DNA from: Chryseobacterium fluminis
GTDB taxonomy: Bacteria > Bacteroidota > Bacteroidia > Flavobacteriales > Weeksellaceae
Length of the DNA: 64,000 bases
Assembly: GCF_026314945.1 (NCBI RefSeq)
Contig: NZ_CP111121.1
Span: 4,650,001 to 4,714,000, forward strand
Direction: 5' to 3'
A model generated the notes under the pieces. The model made no database searches and was not told where the DNA came from. It was given only the letters and a program-made list of their open reading frames with translations. Positions 9,561-18,853 of the stretch are shown piece after piece; within the stretch, counting starts at the first letter, position 1; every line of letters begins with the position of its first letter. Position numbers and translations under genes: made by a program.

Positions 9561-10541
9561 ATGAAGAAGAAAAATATACTAAAAGGAGTTTTATTTGTAG
9601 GAATCGGTGCGAGCATCTACGGGATGTTGGCCACCTTTGTGAAGTTGGCCTACCAGGATGGTTATACGACCTCAGAAGTGACCACGTCGCAATTTGTACT
9701 GGGATTGGCAGGTCTTCTGATTCTGAATTTCATACAGACGGTTACCTCAAAGCAAAAACTGTCATCACCAACTGCAAAAGAAGTGAAAACACTGCTCATT
9801 GCCGGAACATCTTTAGGCTGTACCAGCTTATTTTATTACATTGCTGTTCAGTATATTAATGTTTCAATAGCAATTGTTCTTTTAATGCAGTCGGTATGGT
9901 TTAGCGTCGTTGTAGAAAGTTTTATCACCAAAAAATTACCGAATGCCAGAAAAGTAATTTCTGTCGTTATCGTTTTAATCGGAACTGTGCTGGCAACAAA
10001 TCTTGTTAATGAAAGTATCGAAATAGACTGGCATGGGATCTTTTGGGGTTTAATGGCGGCGGCATCATATACCCTCACGATGTTTACTTCCAATACGCTG
10101 GCGACCCATCTGCCTGTTTTCAGGAAAAGTATCATTATGCTATGCGGGGGGTCAATTGTCGTATTTGCATTTTTATTTTTTGCACAGATCGGGCCTTTGT
10201 ATTCTGACGGACTAAAATCACTGTATCTGAATTTTACAGAAAACACACAGCATATTCATGCCTTTAATTATTCCATTCTTTGGAAATACGGGTTGATTTT
10301 ATCATTATTCGGAACCATTATTCCGCCCATTTTATTCAATGTAGGTTTTCCTAATGCGGGTCTGGGATTAGGAAGTATCGTTTCATCGCTGGAGCTGCCG
10401 GTTTCGGTAACCATGGCTTTTGTTTTATTAGGTGAGAAGGTTATTCTAATACAATGGGCAGGCATTGCTCTCATCCTTTTTGCCATTGTCTTAATGAATC
10501 TGCCCTCCAAAAAAGAATATGTATCAGCAGAAGTATCATAA
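9561..10541 (+). CDS. EamA/DMT-family inner-membrane transporter
   Basis: The 326-residue, very hydrophobic protein has about ten predicted membrane helices arranged as two EamA-like halves (about 10-145 and 165-315). The glycine-rich helix near the N-terminus (FVGIGASIYGMLATFVKLAYQDG) and the conserved C-terminal LGEKVILIQWAGIALILFA are typical of the drug/metabolite transporter superfamily. Members export amino acids, nucleotides or other small metabolites; the substrate cannot be inferred here. It is a single gene with its own promoter, and a terminator-like hairpin follows. Confidence 0.85.
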   Translation: MKKKNILKGVLFVGIGASIYGMLATFVKLAYQDGYTTSEVTTSQFVLGLAGLLILNFIQTVTSKQKLSSPTAKEVKTLLIAGTSLGCTSLFYYIAVQYINVSIAIVLLMQSVWFSVVVESFITKKLPNARKVISVVIVLIGTVLATNLVNESIEIDWHGIFWGLMAAASYTLTMFTSNTLATHLPVFRKSIIMLCGGSIVVFAFLFFAQIGPLYSDGLKSLYLNFTENTQHIHAFNYSILWKYGLILSLFGTIIPPILFNVGFPNAGLGLGSIVSSLELPVSVTMAFVLLGEKVILIQWAGIALILFAIVLMNLPSKKEYVSAEVS

Positions 10542-10572
10542 AATATATCATTAAATTAAAAATAATAATGAA

Positions 10573-10602
10573 TAGCCGTTTCTTTTGGAACGGTTTTTTT
10601 AA
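10573..10602 (+). terminator. Terminator after DMT exporter
   Basis: CCGTT...AACGG forms a short stem around TCTTTTGG and is followed by a T-rich run, just upstream of the alpha/beta hydrolase start. Confidence 0.55.
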
Positions 10603-10625
10603 TTTTAATATATAAAATAAATTTC

Positions 10626-11621
10626 ATGAAATATTTTAACAATGCAGTTGCGGTTTTAATGCTGTCAACTGTTCCCAACCTGATGTTTTCACAGGCAAAA
10701 CCTTTAGATGCGGAGCTTACCAATTATGAGTATCCTTACGACGTCCATTTTCTGAATTTTAAATCTCAGAATAATGATCTTAAAATGGCATATATGGATG
10801 TACAGCCGAAAAAGCCGAACGGAAAAGCCATCATGCTTCTTCATGGTAAAAACTTTAACGGAGCCTACTGGGAGAGAACAGCGAAAGACTTGTCTGATAA
10901 AGGATTCAGGGTGATCATTCCCGATCAGATCGGATTTGGAAAATCTTCAAAACCCCAGTCTTATCAGTTTTCCTTTTCTCAGCTGGCAGACAACACTAAA
11001 AATATTTTGGATGATTTGAAAATCGATAAATTAATCGTTCTGGGTCACTCAATGGGAGGTATGGTGGCTACGAGATTTACATTACTGTATCCCGAAAAGG
11101 TTGAGAAATTAATTCTGGAAAATCCTATAGGACTGGAAGACTATAAAACTTTCGCAGCATACCAGACCATTGACCAGGCCTATCAATCTGAACTAAAAAA
11201 CACCTCGGAATCCTATAAAAATTACCAGTTAAAATTTTATTATGACAATAAATGGAAAGCGGAGTACCAGCCATGGCTGGACTTAATTGCGGGTTGGACC
11301 TTACATCCTGATTACCCAAAAGTGGCCTGGGATGCTGCTTTAACATCTGACATGATCTACAATCAGCCGGTTTGTTATGAATTTAAAAATATTAAAGCTC
11401 CGACCTTATTGATCATCGGGACCAGAGACCGGACTGCCATCGGAAAAGAAAGGGCTCCCAAAGAATTACAGCCGAAAATGGGACAGTATCAGGAGTTGGG
11501 AAAGAAAACACAGCAGCAGATTGCGGGCTCCAGATTAGTTGAAATTGAAAATACGGGGCATCTTCCGCACATCGAAGTCTATAATAAATTCTGGAATGCG
11601 TTGTACGAGTTTATAAAGTAA
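10626..11621 (+). CDS. Secreted or periplasmic alpha/beta-hydrolase
   Basis: The 331-residue hydrolase has an N-terminal signal peptide (MKYFNNAVAVLMLSTVPNLMFSQ). The oxyanion region LLHGKNFNG is near residue 76, the nucleophile elbow is GHSMGGM (Ser142), an acid in the IIGTRDRTAIG segment follows, and a late His lies in ENTGHLPHIEVY. The fold matches epoxide-hydrolase or haloperoxidase-like alpha/beta hydrolases. The substrate is unknown; no neighbour suggests a pathway. It is transcribed convergently with rplS. Confidence 0.85.
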   Translation: MKYFNNAVAVLMLSTVPNLMFSQAKPLDAELTNYEYPYDVHFLNFKSQNNDLKMAYMDVQPKKPNGKAIMLLHGKNFNGAYWERTAKDLSDKGFRVIIPDQIGFGKSSKPQSYQFSFSQLADNTKNILDDLKIDKLIVLGHSMGGMVATRFTLLYPEKVEKLILENPIGLEDYKTFAAYQTIDQAYQSELKNTSESYKNYQLKFYYDNKWKAEYQPWLDLIAGWTLHPDYPKVAWDAALTSDMIYNQPVCYEFKNIKAPTLLIIGTRDRTAIGKERAPKELQPKMGQYQELGKKTQQQIAGSRLVEIENTGHLPHIEVYNKFWNALYEFIK

Positions 11622-11704
11622 CTGATGATGGAAGTTAAATGTTGAGAGGCCGTATATTATATGATGTAATTTCTGCTTTGAAGGAGTCTCGACAATTTTT
11701 AACG

Positions 11705-11815
11705 GTGTCAGTTTAAGGGCGCGCCCTTTTCCCAGTTCCGATTGCAGTGAAAATCCTTTTTGAAAAAAAGATGGCAACGGAAAGCGGGAAACAGCTCCAA
11801 ATACAAGTAAGCTTT
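11705..11815. repeat. Hairpin-rich intergenic segment with GGGCGCGCCC core, candidate dispersed element
   Basis: The self-complementary AAGGGCGCGCCCTT (11715-11728) is followed by a segment with the look of a folded non-coding element. It has no open frame. I suspect a Chryseobacterium-type dispersed repeat from its unusual GC-rich core, but no second copy exists in this window. Confidence 0.3.
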
Positions 11816-11821
11816 TAAAAT

Positions 11822-11855
11822 AAAAAGAGACCGCTAAAAATAGCAGTCTCTTTTT
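11822..11855. terminator. Bidirectional terminator between hydrolase and rplS
   Basis: AAAAAGAGAC (11822-11831) pairs with GTCTCTTTTT (11846-11855) around an inner GCT/AGC stem. The A and T tracts on both sides allow termination in both directions; it lies 20 bases beyond the rplS stop codon. Confidence 0.8.
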
Positions 11856-11874
11856 GTATGTATTGTTGTCTGAA

Positions 11875-12231
11875 TTATTTCTTCTTGTAAGCAGCGTCCT
11901 TAATTCTCGCTTTTTTACCTCTAAGATCTCTGAAGTAATAGATTCTTGATCTTCTAACTCTACCTCTTCTGTCAACTTCGATTTTCTGAAGAGCCGGCAT
12001 GTTGATAGGAAATACTCTTTCTACACCTACATCACCAGACATTTTTCTGATAGTGAAAGTTTTTGTAGAACCTGTACCTCTTAACTGGATAACGGTTCCT
12101 TTGAAGAACTGAGTTCTTGTTTTTTGTCCTTCTTTAATTTCGTAATACACCGTGATGGTATCACCAGCTTTGAATTCAGGGAATTCTTTTTTTGTAATGT
12201 ACTTGTCTTGTACGTACTTTAATAAATCCAT
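11875..12231 (-). CDS. rplS: 50S ribosomal protein L19
   Basis: Structural protein at the interface of the ribosomal subunits. The 118-residue product has the bacterial L19 signatures GDTITVYYEIKEGQKTRTQFFKG and FTIRKMSGDVGVERVFP, and the C-terminal RRGRVRRSRIYYFRDLRGKKARIK. Length is normal. It is transcribed alone from a recognisable promoter (-7 at 12300-12307) with a leader of about 60 bases. Confidence 0.98.
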   Translation of the reverse strand: MDLLKYVQDKYITKKEFPEFKAGDTITVYYEIKEGQKTRTQFFKGTVIQLRGTGSTKTFTIRKMSGDVGVERVFPINMPALQKIEVDRRGRVRRSRIYYFRDLRGKKARIKDAAYKKK

Positions 12232-12299
12232 TATTAATAAATAAAATGTTTAGGCTAAGCAACTTACACGGACTTCGTCAGAGGTTGAATAACAGGTTG

Positions 12300-12331
12300 C
12301 AAATATATGAAATAGTTTTCAAATATTCCAA
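12300..12331 (-). promoter_or_regulatory. rplS promoter
   Basis: On the minus strand TTG (12331-12329) is separated by 21 bases from TATATTTG (12307-12300), both exact matches to the Bacteroidota promoter pattern. Confidence 0.6.
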
Positions 12332-12519
12332 ACATATACTGTACTAAAAATAATAATTTTTTATCCGGTTTTAACCTTAAAACTTAACGCTTCCTTTACG
12401 TTGGCATCAGCTGCAGTTTATATCAGAAAGTTACTTTTGCCCGGTAATTAAAAGCAATCAAACAGTGCTTTTAGAAGGTTCATCATACAATTTTAAATAC
12501 CACTTAAACTGTACTATTC

Positions 12520-15261
12520 ATGAAACATGTATTATTTTTTTTATGTTTTGCCGTCCAGATGGCATTGGGGCAGACTCTGTTTCCCTATCTGCAGAATCCG
12601 ACGCCAAGCTCCATGATCGTCAACTGGAAAACCTCTTCAAATAACGAGACAACGGTCACTTACGGAACAACACCCGGTAATCTGAATGTTACCGTGACGG
12701 GAACGACCAATATTTTTTCAGATACGGGATACAATAATAATTATTATTACCATACCGCTAAAATTACCAATTTACAGCCCAACACAAAATATTATTATAA
12801 AATAAAAACAGGTACAGGTGAATCTGCAGTGTATAATTTTAGGACACTTCCGTTACCCGGACAGCCGGTGACGGCAGATGGAAAAATCCGTTTTCTGATT
12901 ATGGGCGACAATCAGATCAAGGCAGAGCCGAGATACGATACTTTAACCCTGAATGCCTACAAAAAACTGAAGGAAAAATTCGGACCTGCTTCTGATCCTT
13001 CTGATAATATAGCACTGACTTTCATGGTGGGAGACCAGGTGGATGTGGGAACATTGGATCATTACGAAAATGTGCATTTTAAAAAGAACATTAAACTGTC
13101 ACCCTATCTTCCGATACAGACAACGGTAGGAAATCATGAAACCTATGGAAGCTTGGGAATGAATTCTTATTATGCCCATTTCTATATTGATGAAATTAAA
13201 TATAAAAACATCTCTTCCGGAAATGAAAACTATTATGCGCAGCAGGCGGGGAATGTTCTGTTTGTAAGTTTAAGTTCGGAACACACAGGCTCTGCACAGC
13301 AGACCTGGCTTCAGCAGGTTTTAAATGAAGCCAATAATGATGCTACCGTAGACTGGATTATTTCTCTAAGCCACAGGCCGTATCAGGCAGAACAATATGT
13401 AGGTGATATTTCTACTTGGGTAAGAAACAATGCAGTTCCTCTTTTAACAGGCTCAGATAAGTATCTGATGCATGTGGGGGCACACCACCATTTGTATCAC
13501 AGGGGACAGTTGAAAAACTCTCCCAACTATCAGATCATTTCCGGTGGAGTAGCATGGGATCAGTACTGGGGAATGTCGAATGAGCAGGATTTTGATGACG
13601 TTCAGAAAACATTGACGGACTGGACCTACCAGATCGTGGAAGTAGATGTAGCCACCGGAAAAGTAGATGTGGAATGTTACTCGATAGGAGGGGTTTATAC
13701 TAAAAAAAATAATGAACTGATCGATAGTTTCCACAGGTACAAAAATCAGCCAAAACCTGCAAAACCATCCATTACCAACACTTTTTCAGCACCCGTTACG
13801 CTGCCGCTAACATTAAACGGAAGTTCTTTTTCCTCAACCAACGGCGAGCTGTTAAATACAACCCAGTTCCTGATCAGTAAGGCTTCCGATTTTTCAGTTA
13901 TCGAAAAGGAACTTTATCGGGATTATGAAAACTGGTTCGGGAAAGACGGAAACGGAAATCCGGACAAGACCAAAAATTTAAATGCAGGAATTGATATTAC
14001 AAAAGCTGTGATTGCTTCAAATTCAATAACCAACGGAGTTTATTATGTAAAAGTTCGTTACAGGGACAGAAATCTGGAATGGAGCGACTGGAGTGATGCC
14101 AAACAGTTTGATGTAACGGGGAGTATAGTATCAAATCCTGTATTTAACTTAAGTAAAACTGAATACAGTCAGAATGAACCTATCATAGCCACATTTACTG
14201 ATGGTCCCGGAAATCAGCAGGATTGGATAGGAATTTATAAAAAAGGCCAGAACCCGGCTTCTGTAACTTCCCAGACTTTCCTCTATACCAATGCCCAGAC
14301 ATCCGGCACCGTAACTTTTCCAAACGGAATAGCCAATAAAGGACAGTATTTTGCAGGATTTTTTGCCAATAACGGATATACGGAAATTACCGCCAGAAAG
14401 AATTTTTATGTAGGACCGAAAGTCGTACTGAACACATCGGCGGATACGTATCCGGTGGGCGGCACAGTTGCGGTGAATTTCAGTAACGGACCCAATCTGG
14501 CCAAAGACTGGATCGGAATTTATAAAATGGGACAGGTACCCGGACCTACCCCTTCCGTTAAGTGGGACTATGTATCCGCTGCTGCCGGAACACTGAATTT
14601 TACAGGTCTTCCCAAAGGATATTATTATGCTCAGTACTTTTTGGAGGATGGGTATACTGCCGTGGGAGAAAAAGTATTTTTTAAAGTAGGAGATATTGTC
14701 ACGGAACTCTGGATTAATAAACCTGTTTACGCATTAGGGGAAAATATTAGCGCATCCTGGACCGATTCACCGGGAATTATTAAGGACTGGCTGGGAATTT
14801 ACCCTCAGAATATTCAGATTCCTGATGATAATTTTATTTCTTATACCTATTTTGATGGGATTGCACAGGGAACAAAAGCCATCACGGGTTCTGCAGTTCC
14901 CACGACGCCCGGAAATTATTATATGGTTATGTTTACCAACGATTCCTATACCGAGGTTTCAAACCGCGTCCAGTTTCAGGTACAGGGACAGACTTTGGGT
15001 ACAGAGGAAGTGAAAAATACTGCCGAAAAAAATGTGATTTTATATCCGAATCCCACAAAACCCGGGCAGCCGACTTTCATTAAAAGTGATTATCCGATTG
15101 AAAAAATTGAACTGCTTTCTGCCAACGGTGATCTTTTGTATAAATCTGAAAATGTTCAAAATCAAAGATTCTCCCTGGTTAATGAAAATCTTCCTAAAGG
15201 AGTCTATTTTGTCAAAGTGCATGCTAGAAAATTATTTACCTTAAAATTGATTATCCACTAA
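12520..15261 (+). CDS. Large secreted metallophosphoesterase with three DWIGIY-type repeats and T9SS sorting domain
   Basis: The 913-residue protein starts with a signal peptide (MKHVLFFLCFAVQMALGQ). Residues about 20-115 form a fibronectin-like N-terminal domain of the purple acid phosphatase type. The calcineurin-like phosphoesterase domain follows (about 125-330), with the metal-binding blocks MGDNQ, GDQVDVG, GNHETYG, SLSHRP and GAHHHLYHRG. After a linker domain come three modules of about 93 residues, each carrying a DWIGIY/DWLGIY motif (near 568, 663 and 756). The C-terminus is a T9SS type A sorting domain (LYPNPTKPGQ...LKLIIH). A probable phosphatase acting outside the cell; its substrate is unknown. 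A -7 box TACTTTTG sits at 12432-12439. Confidence 0.85.
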   Translation: MKHVLFFLCFAVQMALGQTLFPYLQNPTPSSMIVNWKTSSNNETTVTYGTTPGNLNVTVTGTTNIFSDTGYNNNYYYHTAKITNLQPNTKYYYKIKTGTGESAVYNFRTLPLPGQPVTADGKIRFLIMGDNQIKAEPRYDTLTLNAYKKLKEKFGPASDPSDNIALTFMVGDQVDVGTLDHYENVHFKKNIKLSPYLPIQTTVGNHETYGSLGMNSYYAHFYIDEIKYKNISSGNENYYAQQAGNVLFVSLSSEHTGSAQQTWLQQVLNEANNDATVDWIISLSHRPYQAEQYVGDISTWVRNNAVPLLTGSDKYLMHVGAHHHLYHRGQLKNSPNYQIISGGVAWDQYWGMSNEQDFDDVQKTLTDWTYQIVEVDVATGKVDVECYSIGGVYTKKNNELIDSFHRYKNQPKPAKPSITNTFSAPVTLPLTLNGSSFSSTNGELLNTTQFLISKASDFSVIEKELYRDYENWFGKDGNGNPDKTKNLNAGIDITKAVIASNSITNGVYYVKVRYRDRNLEWSDWSDAKQFDVTGSIVSNPVFNLSKTEYSQNEPIIATFTDGPGNQQDWIGIYKKGQNPASVTSQTFLYTNAQTSGTVTFPNGIANKGQYFAGFFANNGYTEITARKNFYVGPKVVLNTSADTYPVGGTVAVNFSNGPNLAKDWIGIYKMGQVPGPTPSVKWDYVSAAAGTLNFTGLPKGYYYAQYFLEDGYTAVGEKVFFKVGDIVTELWINKPVYALGENISASWTDSPGIIKDWLGIYPQNIQIPDDNFISYTYFDGIAQGTKAITGSAVPTTPGNYYMVMFTNDSYTEVSNRVQFQVQGQTLGTEEVKNTAEKNVILYPNPTKPGQPTFIKSDYPIEKIELLSANGDLLYKSENVQNQRFSLVNENLPKGVYFVKVHARKLFTLKLIIH

Positions 15262-15343
15262 TAAAAAAGTCTGTATAAACGTATCAAAAATAGGAATGGT
15301 TCAGTCGATAACACTTTAACCGAGTCGAAACCAATATTTTCAT

Positions 15344-15378
15344 AAAAAGCGGAAAAAACTTAATTTTTTCCGCTTTTT
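15344..15378. terminator. Bidirectional terminator between phosphoesterase and DoxX-like gene
   Basis: A perfect 15-bp stem (AAAAAGCGGAAAAAA with TTTTTTCCGCTTTTT) around a five-base loop serves the convergent genes on either side. Confidence 0.85.
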
Positions 15379-15381
15379 ATG

Positions 15382-15759
15382 TTATTCATCTGTTGACTTT
15401 ATAGCCCATGCGACAAGAGGTGCCTGCATAAAAAGTCTTGCAAATCTCGCATCATCCGTATTAAGACCAAAGGAGTCGCGCCTGTTTTTATATTGTGCTA
15501 TATTTCCCGGAAGAACGGCTGCAAAAAAGCCGGCTACGATTCTGCCCATCGTTTTCCTGTACTTTTTCGGTGTCACAATTACTGCCGTACCCAATGCGAT
15601 TTCGGCAAATCCTGAATAGACCACTGTATCATCCTTTGTCAGCGGAACCCATTCCGGAACCTGAGCCTGAAACTCTTTCCTTGCAAAAGTTAAGTGACCG
15701 ATTCCTGCCGTAATAAGAAATGCCCCAAGAGCAATTCTTGAAATTTCTTTCGTTTCCAT
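15382..15759 (-). CDS. DoxX-like small membrane protein
   Basis: The 125-residue protein has about four hydrophobic segments. The N-terminal pattern RIALGAFLITAGIGHLTF followed by EWVPLTKD and YSGFAEIALGTAVI is typical of the DoxX-like family of membrane proteins. Relatives occur in redox or stress settings, but no function can be assigned. It ends at a shared terminator with the phosphoesterase and stands alone on its strand. Confidence 0.75.
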   Translation of the reverse strand: METKEISRIALGAFLITAGIGHLTFARKEFQAQVPEWVPLTKDDTVVYSGFAEIALGTAVIVTPKKYRKTMGRIVAGFFAAVLPGNIAQYKNRRDSFGLNTDDARFARLFMQAPLVAWAIKSTDE

Positions 15760-15779
15760 AATTTTAATATTTGTGATGG

Positions 15780-16128
15780 TGTTGTAATCATGAAACCAAA
15801 ATCAGACCATGACGACAGAAATATTTTTTAATCTCACTGAATGTATTAAGATAACAGAGCTTTAAAATATATTTTAATCAATTTAATGGTCTCCTGTGAT
15901 CCATTAGAGAAGAGATCCTGCAGGATTCTGCAGATCACCTGGATATCTGAACTTAGTTTTAATTTATAGACATTTATGAAAGGGTCACGTATTTTGAAAT
16001 TTGTGATATTATTGTTTTGCAGCTGATCAGCAATCATAGAAGATCATAAATATATTCAAAAAATAGCTGAAGATCTTATCATATGAGAAAAATTATTAAA
16101 TTTAGGCCAACAGAAAATCTAAGAGTTC
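15780..16128. other. Intergenic region upstream of scoA with doubtful 63-codon ORF
   Basis: This 349-base gap lies between the DoxX-like gene and scoA. An open frame of 63 codons on the minus strand (16037-15846) reads like soluble protein (DLFSNGSQETIKLIKIYF near its end), but no promoter, start context or family was recognised. It may be a gene remnant or chance. The rest is AT-rich and should contain the scoA promoter, which I cannot pin down. Confidence 0.3.
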
Positions 16129-16830
16129 ATGATAGATAAAAGAGTAAAAAATGCAAAGGAAGCCATTGAAGGAGTAAGTGACGGAATGACATTGATGTTG
16201 GGTGGATTTGGTCTTTGTGGAATTCCCGAAAATTCAATTAATGCATTGGTAGAAAGTAATGTGAAGGATCTTACCTGTATTTCGAATAATGCAGGAGTTG
16301 ACGATTTCGGGTTGGGATTATTGCTTCATAAGAGACAGATCAGAAAAATGATTTCCTCATATGTAGGTGAAAATGCTGAGTTCGAAAGACAGATGCTTTC
16401 CGGCGAATTGGAAGTTGAGCTTACTCCACAGGGAACATTAGCGGAAAAATGCAGGGCAGCACAGGCGGGAATTCCTGCTTTTTACACACCTGCAGGTTTT
16501 GGAACCGAAGTGGCAGAAGGAAAAGAGGTGAAAGATTTCAAAGGAAAACCTCACATCCTGGAGCATGCCTATGAAGCAGATTTCTCCATTGTAAAAGCAT
16601 GGAAAGGAGACCACGCAGGAAATCTGGTTTTCAAAGGATCAGCAAGGAACTTTAACCATCCGATGGCCGGTGCAGGTAAAATTACTATTGCTGAAGTGGA
16701 AGAATTGGTGGAACCGGGAGAGTTGGATCCGAATCAGATTCATATTCCGGGAATTATGATTCAGCGAATTTTCCAGGGCGAAAAGTTTGAAAAAAGAATA
16801 GAGCAGCGAACTGTAAGAAAAAGAGACTGA
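16129..16830 (+). CDS. scoA: Succinyl-CoA:3-ketoacid CoA-transferase subunit A
   Basis: Alpha subunit of a family I CoA transferase that moves CoA from succinyl-CoA to acetoacetate (or a similar pair) in ketone-body and short-chain acid use. The 233-residue product carries the CoA-binding signature [11 protein letters not shown] at 25-35, the conserved [18 protein letters not shown], and [20 protein letters not shown]. It needs the beta subunit, which lies 2 kb downstream on the same strand (18854) beyond an ABC exporter on the opposite strand. A strong palindromic terminator follows scoA, so the two subunits seem to be transcribed separately. Confidence 0.93.
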   Translation: MIDKRVKNAKEAIEGVSDGMTLMLGGFGLCGIPENSINALVESNVKDLTCISNNAGVDDFGLGLLLHKRQIRKMISSYVGENAEFERQMLSGELEVELTPQGTLAEKCRAAQAGIPAFYTPAGFGTEVAEGKEVKDFKGKPHILEHAYEADFSIVKAWKGDHAGNLVFKGSARNFNHPMAGAGKITIAEVEELVEPGELDPNQIHIPGIMIQRIFQGEKFEKRIEQRTVRKRD

Positions 16831-16845
16831 TTTTTACTTTCTCAT

Positions 16846-16886
16846 AAAATAAACCCCGGACAATTTAATTGTCCGGGGTTTATTTT
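16846..16886. terminator. Bidirectional terminator between scoA and ABC exporter
   Basis: A long near-perfect palindrome with core AAACCCCGGACAATT / AATTGTCCGGGGTTT is flanked by A and T tracts. It lies between the convergent scoA and ABC exporter genes. Confidence 0.88.
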
Positions 16887-16928
16887 TAAGATGGTATCTA
16901 AACATTCTGATGCAGCATAACTTTGACC

Positions 16929-18731
16929 TTAAATCAGTGTTTCCGCAATTTTTCTTTCTCCAATCTGCTGTCTCCACATGGCGTAATACAATCCTTTCTC
17001 TTCGATCAACTGCAAATGAGAACCTGTTTCTACAATTTGTCCGCGCTCCAGAACATAAATTCTGTCGGCATGCATAATGGTGCTTAATCTGTGGGCGATA
17101 AGAACGGTGATTTGTTCCTTCTCCTTAGAAATCTCTTTTATTGTTGCTGTAATTTCTTCTTCGGTAATGCTGTCTAATGCAGAGGTAGCTTCATCAAAAA
17201 TAAGAAGATGGGGTTTTCTCAACAGCGCTCTTGCAATGGCAATTCTCTGTTTTTCACCACCACTTAATTTCAGTCCGCCTTCACCGATCACGGTCTCTAT
17301 TCCGTTCTCAGCACGTTCCAGAAGACCTGTACAGCTTGATTTTTTTAAAGCTAACTGTAAATCCTCTTCTGTTGCCGAAGGATTTACAAACAAAAGATTT
17401 TCTTTGATGGTCCCTGCGAAAAGCTGTGTATCCTGGGTTACAAATCCGATCTGATTTCTCAATTCATCGAAATCAAACTCTTTACCATTGATATTATTAT
17501 AAAAAATAGCGCCCTCCTGAGGTCTGTACAAACCGACAAGCAGCTTAACCAATGTACTTTTACCGGAACCACTCGGACCGACAAAAGCAATTGTTTCGCC
17601 ATTTTTTACTTTAAAAGAAATAGAACTGAGTGCCTTATAATGAGCGGTCTGATGCTGAAATGAGATGTCCTGAAATTCCAGTTCCTCAATAGCACCGATA
17701 CTTTTCGGATTTTCCGGTTTAGGCTCTACTTCTTTTTTCATCACCCGGTCGAAGTTAAATAGAGAGGCCTGTGCTTCACGGTAGGAAATAATGATATTCC
17801 CTATTTCCTGCATCGGCCCGAAAATGAAAAATCCGTAAAACATCAGTGATAAATACTGTCCCGGGGTCACTATATTCTTAAAAATGAGCAGCAGTAATGT
17901 GAATGTAATGGTCTGTTGTAAAAAGTTAACCAGCGTTCCCTGCACAAAGCTCAGAGAACGGATACTCTTTACTTTTCTCAATTCCAGATTCAGAATTTTA
18001 TACGTATTGTTATTCAGACGTTCCACTTCCTGGTTGGTAAGTCCGAGACTTTTGACAATCTCAATGTTCCGGAGGCTCTCTGTAGTGCTTCCTGCCAGAT
18101 CAGTCGTCTCTTTTACAATATTTTTCTGAATGGTTTTTATTCTTTTGCTCAGCAAATTGGTGATTACAGCGATAAGTATAATACCTATCACATAAACAGG
18201 CATGATAGACCAATGCAGACGAATGGCATAAACCGAAACAAAAATGATGCTCACCAGAATCCCAAAAAATATATTAATGAAATTATTGATAAACTTCACC
18301 GAGTCTTCACGAACTTTGGTTAAAATTGAAAGTGTTTCCCCACTTCTCTGATCTTCAAATTCCTGAAAAGGCAGTCTCATAGAATGCTGAAGACCGTCTG
18401 TGAAAATTTTCGCCCCGAATTTCTGGATAATCACACTCACCACGTAATCCTGAAATGCCTTCGCAATCCGGCTCACCATTGCAGTTCCTACCAATAAGCC
18501 TAAAAAATAGAAAACACCGTGATAGAGATCGGTTCCATACAGATATTCATTCATGTTTCTCGGAAGCAGTTTTTCCTTATCGAAAAAGTTAGGATGAGTA
18601 ACCAATCTGTCTAAAATATTCCCTGTAATGGCCGGAGCAAACAGAGAAAATACCTGATTGACAGAAGCTAATAGAAGAGAGATAAAAATCAGCCACTTAT
18701 AAGGTTTTAAATAGGATAATAAAATTTTCAT
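16929..18731 (-). CDS. ABC exporter, fused membrane and ATPase domains
   Basis: A half-transporter of 600 residues that should work as a dimer. The N-terminal half (to about residue 310) is a type IV ABC membrane domain with about six helices. The nucleotide-binding domain shows Walker A GPSGSGKST (about 385-393), signature LSGGEKQR (about 490), Walker B LLIFDEATSALD and the switch His in LIAHRLST. This fits the MsbA/MDR-like lipid or drug exporter group; the cargo cannot be told. It is inserted antisense between the two CoA-transferase subunit genes and starts about 120 bases from scoB, divergent from it. Confidence 0.9.
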   Translation of the reverse strand: MKILLSYLKPYKWLIFISLLLASVNQVFSLFAPAITGNILDRLVTHPNFFDKEKLLPRNMNEYLYGTDLYHGVFYFLGLLVGTAMVSRIAKAFQDYVVSVIIQKFGAKIFTDGLQHSMRLPFQEFEDQRSGETLSILTKVREDSVKFINNFINIFFGILVSIIFVSVYAIRLHWSIMPVYVIGIILIAVITNLLSKRIKTIQKNIVKETTDLAGSTTESLRNIEIVKSLGLTNQEVERLNNNTYKILNLELRKVKSIRSLSFVQGTLVNFLQQTITFTLLLLIFKNIVTPGQYLSLMFYGFFIFGPMQEIGNIIISYREAQASLFNFDRVMKKEVEPKPENPKSIGAIEELEFQDISFQHQTAHYKALSSISFKVKNGETIAFVGPSGSGKSTLVKLLVGLYRPQEGAIFYNNINGKEFDFDELRNQIGFVTQDTQLFAGTIKENLLFVNPSATEEDLQLALKKSSCTGLLERAENGIETVIGEGGLKLSGGEKQRIAIARALLRKPHLLIFDEATSALDSITEEEITATIKEISKEKEQITVLIAHRLSTIMHADRIYVLERGQIVETGSHLQLIEEKGLYYAMWRQQIGERKIAETLI

Positions 18732-18853
18732 TGGTAAAATTAAAAGTCCACAAATCTACGATAAATAGAGAAGCAAAATTTTATCACACGATAAGAAAGA
18801 AAATATTTCGTAATTCTGAAAAAATGGCTAATTTGGCGGGATAAGATTAAGCT

